Below are positions 5,001-5,443 of a DNA stretch of 5,443 bases, one piece after another. The notes below the pieces were generated by a model, which was given only the letters and a program-made list of their open reading frames with translations, was not told the DNA's origin and searched no databases. The position numbers and the translations under genes were made by a program. Every line of letters starts with the position of its first letter. Positions within the stretch are counted from its first letter, which is position 1. Origin of the DNA: Nocardioides sp. (GTDB lineage Bacteria; Actinomycetota; Actinomycetes; Propionibacteriales; Nocardioidaceae); assembly GCA_030145945.1 (NCBI GenBank), contig JASLDK010000250.1:1-5443 (forward strand), in the 5' to 3' direction.

Positions 5001-5443
5001 ATGCGCGCCCTCCTCCTGCCCGCGGCCCTGCTGGTGCTGACGCCAGTCCTCGCTGCCTGCGGCAACGACGACACCAAGACGGGCAGCGACCCCGTCTCCG
5101 ACCCGACCGCCGTCGAGACGACCACGGCTCCTGCGCCCGCGCCGTCGACCTCCGACGCCGCTTCTGAGACCACGACCGCTGCCACCTCGAGCCTGCCGGC
5201 CGCATGCGACATCGTGACCGCGAACGACCTGGCCGAGGCCTACGGCATGTCCTTCGGTGCGCCGGAGGTCGGCGGGTCCGAGAGCGGCTCGAGCGACAGC
5301 AGCGGCACCAAGACCTCGTGGTCGAGTGACAACTGCTCCTTCGTGGCCGACGGTCTGGCTGAGGTCACCGTGCGGTTGAGCGGTCCCGAGGACTTCACGG
5401 CAGGGACGTTCGGGTGCGCGAAGCCTGCCCGGGAGAAGGGCTC
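5001..5443 (+). CDS. Secreted lipoprotein of unknown function (3' end outside the window)
   Basis: The first 147 residues are visible; the frame stays open to the window end. A short signal peptide, MRALLLPAALLVLTPVLAAC, ends in a lipobox (VLAAC), so C20 is the predicted lipidated residue and the protein should be anchored on the outer face of the membrane. A Thr/Ser/Pro/Ala-rich tether covers about 25-67. The folded part begins near PAACDIVTANDLAEAYG (67-83). Cysteines C69, C112 and C139 could form disulfides. The C-x-I-x-T-x-x-D-L-A pattern with a later Cys-Ser-Phe recalls DUF3558-like actinobacterial lipoproteins, but I cannot assign a family. A weak GGAG (4991-4994) lies 6 nt before the ATG. 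It lies after the operon terminator, so it needs its own promoter; TAGTTT (4953-4958), inside the terminator tail, is one possible -10. Confidence 0.82.
   Translation, partial: MRALLLPAALLVLTPVLAACGNDDTKTGSDPVSDPTAVETTTAPAPAPSTSDAASETTTAATSSLPAACDIVTANDLAEAYGMSFGAPEVGGSESGSSDSSGTKTSWSSDNCSFVADGLAEVTVRLSGPEDFTAGTFGCAKPAREKG

Overview
The window is GC-rich, single-chromosome-style actinobacterial DNA. Gene content and protein sequences best fit Propionibacteriales, probably Nocardioides or a close relative. Supporting points are GTG and TTG starts, TANNNT -10 elements that sit right against start codons, an SSB with a long Gly/Asn/Gln linker and a short acidic tip, and the order rpsF-ssb-rpsR-rplI. 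The genus assignment is inference from the sequence's look; no search was run.

Layout. Positions 7-819 (minus) encode an endonuclease IV (nfo) with all nine metal ligands. A 98-bp divergent region (820-917) separates it from a plus-strand gene (918-2921). That gene encodes a membrane protein with two cytoplasmic FHA domains, one transmembrane helix and an outward-facing trypsin-like protease domain. Both divergent genes carry the same 9-mer, GGATACGGT, with a -10 hexamer 6-7 nt before the start codon, so both look leaderless.

The core block is a ribosomal/replication operon: rpsF (S6, TTG start at 3089), ssb (3513), rpsR (S18, 4189, zinc-ligand form) and rplI (L9, 4454). A strong rho-independent terminator with a UUCG loop closes it (4920-4959). 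The rpsF leader (about 2979-3088) is densely structured: three hairpins plus a CCUCCU segment exactly complementary to the rpsF Shine-Dalgarno. Two further RNA-level elements lie inside the operon: a 13-bp stem with one bulged A between rpsF and ssb (3389-3438), and a perfect 9-bp hairpin just before the rpsR ribosome binding site (4141-4167). After the terminator, a new gene (5001 to the window end) encodes a secreted lipoprotein that is cut off by the edge.

S6 and S18 are neighbours on the 30S subunit, L9 is on the 50S subunit, and SSB ties the operon to replication. The FHA-protease gene is probably independent of this operon; its inside-binding, outside-cutting layout suggests signalling from cytoplasmic Ser/Thr kinases to proteolysis outside the membrane. 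The most interesting points are that protein, the mirrored leaderless promoters, and the chain of RNA structures around rpsF, ssb and rpsR.
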